Positions 60,166 through 64,000 of a stretch of DNA of 64,000 bases are shown one piece after another. The notes beneath the pieces are model-generated. The model was not told where the DNA came from and did no database searches. It worked only from the letters and a program-made list of their open reading frames with translations. The stretch is from Mycobacterium noviomagense. GTDB taxonomy: Bacteria > Actinomycetota > Actinomycetes > Mycobacteriales > Mycobacteriaceae. Every line of letters starts with the position of its first letter. Within the stretch, counting starts at the first letter, position 1. The position numbers and the translations under genes are program-made. The stretch lies in contig NZ_AP022583.1 of the NCBI RefSeq assembly GCF_010731635.1, positions 2,108,001-2,172,000 on the forward strand, given 5' to 3'.

Positions 60166-60462
60166 TCAGGCCCTGCTGTGGCCGCCGACGCCCTCGTCGT
60201 CGACGTCGCGCCAGAACTCGGCGTTGTAGTCGGTGTCGGGGATTGCGATCTTCTCTCCCGATTCCGTCACGCCGGCCCGCGCCAAATCCAGCTCTCCGGC
60301 GTCGATATCGAGCAGCTCGATGTCAGCGAGAATCCGGTCAGCGTCGATGACGATGCGCCGCATCGCCGGTGTGTCGCCGTACCGGGACTTCAATGACGTG
60401 ACGCACCGCCGTAGGCCACCGATGAGGTCGTGAAGTTCGGCTAGTTCAGTAGTGGTCGACAA
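60166..60462 (-). CDS. Conserved small protein (Rv0250c orthologue)
   Basis: A 98-residue soluble helical protein starting at a TTG at 60462 with GGGAGA six nt upstream; Rv0250c has 97 residues. Pattern STTTELAELHDLIGGLRRCV, then a long amphipathic helix and an acidic C-terminal part (IPDTDYNAEFWRDVDDEG). It precedes the sdh operon on the same strand and may share its transcript. Function unknown. The hsp20 gene Rv0251c that follows in M. tuberculosis is absent. Confidence 0.82.
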   Translation of the reverse strand: MSTTTELAELHDLIGGLRRCVTSLKSRYGDTPAMRRIVIDADRILADIELLDIDAGELDLARAGVTESGEKIAIPDTDYNAEFWRDVDDEGVGGHSRA

Positions 60463-60751
60463 CGGATCTCCCTGCAGCTGACGTGTCACGGATCACAGTA
60501 CGACCCCGATACTATCCAGCCCACACAACGGCGGCGACCGACGCATGGCCGTCATCCAAGGCTCGGCGTGTCCCCGCGTTGTGATCTTGATCTCCGGCTC
60601 GACTATGAGTCGCTCACGCTCAAGGCCCACCTGGGAATACACGCCGGCGCAACGGTGTCACCGGCCGCGCACAGCGGTGTGAGGACTCCGTCATGGCTGT
60701 GTGACACGAAGCGAAACATTGCGGCAATATCGCGTTCCTAGCCTCGGGGCC
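60463..60751. other. Divergent upstream region of nirB and the Rv0250c orthologue
   Basis: About 290 bp without a supported gene. The segment at 60698-60714 reads GTGACACGAAGCGAAAC, like a GlnR half-site pair but with the wrong spacing by one base. A GTG at 60701 would extend nirB by 17 residues. Confidence 0.4.
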
Positions 60752-63340
60752 ATGGCGGCAGCGGCACACCGGACGGCGATCCGTGAGGTCGTCGTTGTCG
60801 GGCACGGGATGGTGGGCCATCGGCTCGTCGAGGCGCTGCGGTCGCGCGACACCGATAGGCACTGGCGGATCACCGTGCTGGCAGAGGAGGCCGACGCTGC
60901 CTACGACCGGGTCGGGCTGACCGGCTACACCGAGCACTGGGACCGCGGCCTGCTCGCGCTGCCCGGCAACGACTATGCCGGCGACGACAACGTGCGGTTG
61001 CTGCTGCGAAGCCGCGTCGTCGAAATCGACCGTGCCGCCAAGTCCGTGCTGACCGCCGACGGGCACCGGTATGGGTACGACGCACTGGTGCTGGCCACCG
61101 GCTCGTACCCCTTCGTCCCGCCGGTGCCCGGACGTGACCTGCCGCCCTGCCACGTCTACCGCACTCTCGACGACCTCGACGCCATCCGAGCCGACGCCCA
61201 GCGCACGCTGGAGTCCGGGCACACCACGGCCGGCGTGGTCATCGGCGGCGGCTTGCTGGGGCTCGAGGCGGCCAACGCGTTGCGCCAGTTCGGCCTGCAC
61301 ACCCACATCGTCGAGATGATGCCGAGACTAATGGCCCAGCAGGTCGACGAGGCCGGCGGCGCGCTGCTGGCCCGGATGATCACCGAACTCGGGATCGCGG
61401 TACACCTCGAGGTGAAAACCGAGTGCCTCGAATCCGCTACTCGCCCAGACGGTTCGACGTCGGTGCGGGTGCGGCTCTCCGACGGAGAGACCATCGACGC
61501 CGGCGTGGTGATCTTCGCCGCCGGTATTCGCCCACGCGACGAACTAGCCGCCGCCGCTGGGCTCGCTATCGCTGACCGCGGCGGCGTCCTCACCGATTTA
61601 TCCTGTCGCACAAGCGATCCCGACATCTATGCGGTCGGCGAGGTCGCGGCGATCGAAGGGCGTTGCTACGGCTTGGTCGGTCCTGGCTACACCAGCGCTG
61701 AGGTGGTGGTGGATCAGCTGCTGGGCGGCGCGGCGGAATTTCCCGAAGCCGACATGTCCACCAAGCTCAAACTGCTCGGCGTCGACGTGGCCAGCTTCGG
61801 CGACGCTATGGGCACCACGCCCAACTGCTTAGAGGTTGTGGTCAACGACGCGGTGAACCAGACCTACGCCAAGCTGGTGCTCTCCGACGACGCCAAGACG
61901 CTGCTCGGCGGGATCCTGGTAGGCGATGCCTCCACTTACGGCGTGCTACGTCCGATGGTTGGCTCCCAACTGCCGGGTGATCCATTGACACTGATCGCAC
62001 CAGCCCAAAATGGCGGCGTTGCAGCAGGTTTGGGGGTCAGCGCCCTGCCGGACTCGGCCCAGATCTGCTCTTGCAACAACGTCACCAAAGGTGATCTGAC
62101 CGCGGCCATCGCCAACGGTTGCGCTGACGTGCCGGCGCTGAAGTCGTGTACTTCCGCGGGCACCTCATGCGGTTCCTGCGTGCCGATGCTCAAGCAGCTG
62201 TTGGAAGCACAAGGGGTACAGCAGTCCAAGGCGCTGTGCGAACACTTCAGCCAGTCACGTCAAGAGCTGTTCGAGATCATCATGGCGACCGGAATCCGCA
62301 CGTTCTCGGGCCTGTTGGCGCGGTTCGGCAGCGGAAAAGGTTGCGACATCTGCAAACCTGCGGTCGCCTCGATCCTGGCCTCTACCGGGTCCGAGCACAT
62401 CCTCGACGGCGAGCAGGCGTCTTTGCAGGACTCCAACGACCACTTCCTGGCCAACATCCAGAAGAACGGCAGCTACTCGGTGGTGCCGCGGGTGCCCGGC
62501 GGCGACATCAAGCCGGAGCATCTGATTCTGATCGGCCAAATCGCGCAGGAATTCGGGCTGTACACCAAGATCACCGGGGGACAGCGGATCGACATGTTCG
62601 GTGCGAGAGTCGACCAGCTTCCCGCGATTTGGAAGCGGCTGGTCGACGCTGGGATGGAATCGGGCCACGCGTACGGCAAAGCTCTTCGCACCGTGAAAAG
62701 CTGTGTGGGAAACGACTGGTGCCGCTACGGTGTTCAGGATTCGGTGCAGCTGGCCATCGACTTGGAGCTGCGTTACCGCGGGCTGCGGGCACCGCACAAA
62801 ATCAAAATGGGTGTCTCCGGGTGTGCCCGCGAGTGCGCCGAAGCGCGAAGTAAGGACGTCGGCGTCATCGCCACCGAAAAGGGCTGGAATCTCTACGTCG
62901 GCGGCAACGGCGGGTTCACCCCCAAGCACGCGCAACTGCTGGCCGGCGACCTCGACAAAGAGACTCTGATCCGCTATATCGACCGCTTCCTGATGTTCTA
63001 CATCCGCACCGCCGACCGGCTGCAACGCACCGCGCCGTGGATCGAATCACTCGAGGGCGGACTGGATCACGTGCGTGACGTGGTGTGTAACGACTCCCTC
63101 GGGCTGGCCGAGGAGTTCGAGGCCGCGATCGCCCGCCACGTAGCGAACTACAAGTGCGAATGGAAAGGGGTGCTGGAGGACCCGGACAAGCTCTCCCGGT
63201 TCGTGTCGTTCGTCAACGCACCCGACACCCCTGACCCCACTGTGACATTCACCGAATACAACGGACGCAAGAGACCGGCGCCGCCCAACGACGGACAGGC
63301 TGATCCGGTGCTGATCGGTATGCCGCGAGTGCGGGCATGA
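60752..63340 (+). CDS. nirB: NADH-dependent assimilatory nitrite reductase, large subunit
   Basis: An 862-residue enzyme, orthologue of Rv0252. The N-terminal FAD domain (VVVVGHGMVGHRLVEAL) and NADH domain (VIGGGLLGLEAANAL) are followed by a BFD-like [2Fe-2S] domain with CSCNNV and CGSC (about residue 435), then the sirohaem/[4Fe-4S] part with KSCVGNDWCRYG and VSGCARECAEA (about 660-710). It reduces nitrite to ammonium with NADH. ATG 60752 fits the family start. nirD follows 21 nt later. Confidence 0.94.
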   Translation: MAAAAHRTAIREVVVVGHGMVGHRLVEALRSRDTDRHWRITVLAEEADAAYDRVGLTGYTEHWDRGLLALPGNDYAGDDNVRLLLRSRVVEIDRAAKSVLTADGHRYGYDALVLATGSYPFVPPVPGRDLPPCHVYRTLDDLDAIRADAQRTLESGHTTAGVVIGGGLLGLEAANALRQFGLHTHIVEMMPRLMAQQVDEAGGALLARMITELGIAVHLEVKTECLESATRPDGSTSVRVRLSDGETIDAGVVIFAAGIRPRDELAAAAGLAIADRGGVLTDLSCRTSDPDIYAVGEVAAIEGRCYGLVGPGYTSAEVVVDQLLGGAAEFPEADMSTKLKLLGVDVASFGDAMGTTPNCLEVVVNDAVNQTYAKLVLSDDAKTLLGGILVGDASTYGVLRPMVGSQLPGDPLTLIAPAQNGGVAAGLGVSALPDSAQICSCNNVTKGDLTAAIANGCADVPALKSCTSAGTSCGSCVPMLKQLLEAQGVQQSKALCEHFSQSRQELFEIIMATGIRTFSGLLARFGSGKGCDICKPAVASILASTGSEHILDGEQASLQDSNDHFLANIQKNGSYSVVPRVPGGDIKPEHLILIGQIAQEFGLYTKITGGQRIDMFGARVDQLPAIWKRLVDAGMESGHAYGKALRTVKSCVGNDWCRYGVQDSVQLAIDLELRYRGLRAPHKIKMGVSGCARECAEARSKDVGVIATEKGWNLYVGGNGGFTPKHAQLLAGDLDKETLIRYIDRFLMFYIRTADRLQRTAPWIESLEGGLDHVRDVVCNDSLGLAEEFEAAIARHVANYKCEWKGVLEDPDKLSRFVSFVNAPDTPDPTVTFTEYNGRKRPAPPNDGQADPVLIGMPRVRA

Positions 63341-63361
63341 ACACCGAAGTAAGGAGATGCC

Positions 63362-63730
63362 ATGACGCTGCTTGACGACACCACCGAATTGCTGTCCGTC
63401 TACGTCGAAACTTGGACGGCGGCTTGCTCTTACGACTATCTGGTTCCCAACCGGGGTGTCGGCGTGCTGCTCGCCGACGGCTCGCAGGCGGCGCTGTTCC
63501 GGCTTGACGACGGCTCCTTGCACGCGATCGGCAACATCGACCCGTTCACCGGCGCCGCGGTGATGTCGCGTGGCCTCGTCGGGGACCGCGCCGGACGGCC
63601 CATGGTCCAATCGCCCATCGGCAAGCAGGCATTCGCGCTCGACGACGGCCGCTGCTTCGACGATCCGTCAGTGGCGGTGCCGGTGTATCGCACCCGGCTG
63701 GTCAACGGAATGGTGGAGATCGGGCAATAG
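63362..63730 (+). CDS. nirD: Nitrite reductase small subunit
   Basis: A 122-residue Rieske-fold protein, orthologue of Rv0253, that partners NirB. The usual Cys/His ligands of Rieske clusters are absent (AIGNIDPFTGAAVMSRG in place of the first pair), as is normal for NirD. AAGGAGA precedes the ATG. Same operon as nirB. Confidence 0.93.
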   Translation: MTLLDDTTELLSVYVETWTAACSYDYLVPNRGVGVLLADGSQAALFRLDDGSLHAIGNIDPFTGAAVMSRGLVGDRAGRPMVQSPIGKQAFALDDGRCFDDPSVAVPVYRTRLVNGMVEIGQ

Positions 63731-63734
63731 GGCG

Positions 63735-64000
63735 TCACGCCGGCAGCGGCATGCGGGCCCGCTGGAACCGGCTGGCAATCAGCCGTACCAGCCGCGGGTG
63801 GTTACCCAGCGGATCGGTAACGATGTCGGCGCCGCAGTTTCGCAGCTGCTGCGCAAACAGTCCGTCCGCCAGCAGATACGAGCCCACCACGACCGGGCGC
63901 GACGACCGGCGCCGTGCCTTGGCCACCGCATCGGCCACGCTGGGAGCACCGATGGCCGCAATCGCCAACTCCACCCGCGACCCCGTCAGCGCCGAGAGCA
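63735..64000 (-). CDS. Sirohydrochlorin chelatase-like (CbiX) protein, C-terminal part
   Basis: The reverse strand is open from the right edge to a TGA at 63735 and encodes at least 87 residues: ELAIAAIGAPSVADAVAKAR, then VVVGSYLLADGLFAQQLRNCGADIV and a HPRLVRLIASRF end (split for length). This is the second half of a CbiX/SirB-type chelatase as in Rv0259c, which inserts iron into sirohydrochlorin to make sirohaem. It is convergent with nirBD, whose product needs sirohaem. The genes between Rv0253 and Rv0259c are absent here. Confidence 0.8.
   Translation of the reverse strand, partial: LSALTGSRVELAIAAIGAPSVADAVAKARRRSSRPVVVGSYLLADGLFAQQLRNCGADIVTDPLGNHPRLVRLIASRFQRARMPLPA

Noticed and set aside
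60698..60714. GlnR-like box upstream of nirB (GTGAC and GAAAC half-sites)
   Set aside because: The spacing is 7 instead of 6 bases and no AC-N9-AC frame fits, so it is not called although GlnR control of nirBD is known in mycobacteria.
1..64000. CRISPR arrays, tRNA or rRNA genes, prophage genes
   Set aside because: Reading through the window I saw no spaced repeat array, no cloverleaf or rRNA-like stretch and no phage structural or integrase genes; tRNAscan and similar tools were not available to confirm.

Overview
The window is high-GC actinobacterial DNA and is almost certainly from a Mycobacterium. Its backbone follows the gene order of M. tuberculosis H37Rv from Rv0222 (echA1) to Rv0253 (nirD) and a Rv0259c-like gene. 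Organism and orthologue names rest on recognising protein sequences and order by eye; no database search was run. About half of the window is accessory DNA inserted into that backbone.

Layout. 1-9.3 kb: end of an acyltransferase gene, echA1, a displaced arylamine N-acetyltransferase, two gene stumps fused at one breakpoint, an acyl-CoA ligase, regulators, and a pair made of an acyl-activating enzyme and an aldehyde-dehydrogenase-type reductase (the reductase is frameshifted). 9.3-12.6 kb: D-amino-acid oxidase-like protein, polysaccharide deacetylase, aldehyde dehydrogenase (Rv0223c type, with a KstR-like box). 12.7-19.5 kb: envelope genes Rv0224c to Rv0228 (methyltransferase, glycosyltransferase, membrane proteins linked to mannan/LAM and trehalose mycolate export). 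19.4-21.9 kb: an acyl-CoA ligase translationally coupled to a phosphotriesterase-like lactonase. 22-25.1 kb: TetR plus R2-like ligand-binding oxidase, then gabD1.

25.1-41 kb is a large accessory island between gabD1 and the Rv0235c orthologue. It holds a GNAT gene with a copy of the gabD1 leader, a lone tnpB, a ThDP decarboxylase-like gene next to a succinic semialdehyde dehydrogenase (the arrangement of the cyanobacterial 2-oxoglutarate decarboxylase bypass), a LysR regulator, a molbindin, a GMC flavin oxidoreductase that looks fungal, a catalase, a Dps protein and an NAD-dependent formate dehydrogenase. Two broken genes close the island.

41-64 kb returns to the conserved backbone: Rv0235c, aftD (arabinan synthesis), lpqI, a TetR, the htdX-fabG4 / fadA2 / fadE5 fatty-acid module, the site of the SigF-dependent small RNA F6 between fadA2 and fadE5, a 2OG-Fe(II) oxygenase, succinate dehydrogenase 1, nirBD and a sirohydrochlorin-chelatase-like gene. 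Similar 16-bp TTAC-N6-GTAA elements lie before the TetR gene, between fabG4 and fadA2, and before fadE5, which suggests that the TetR controls this module.
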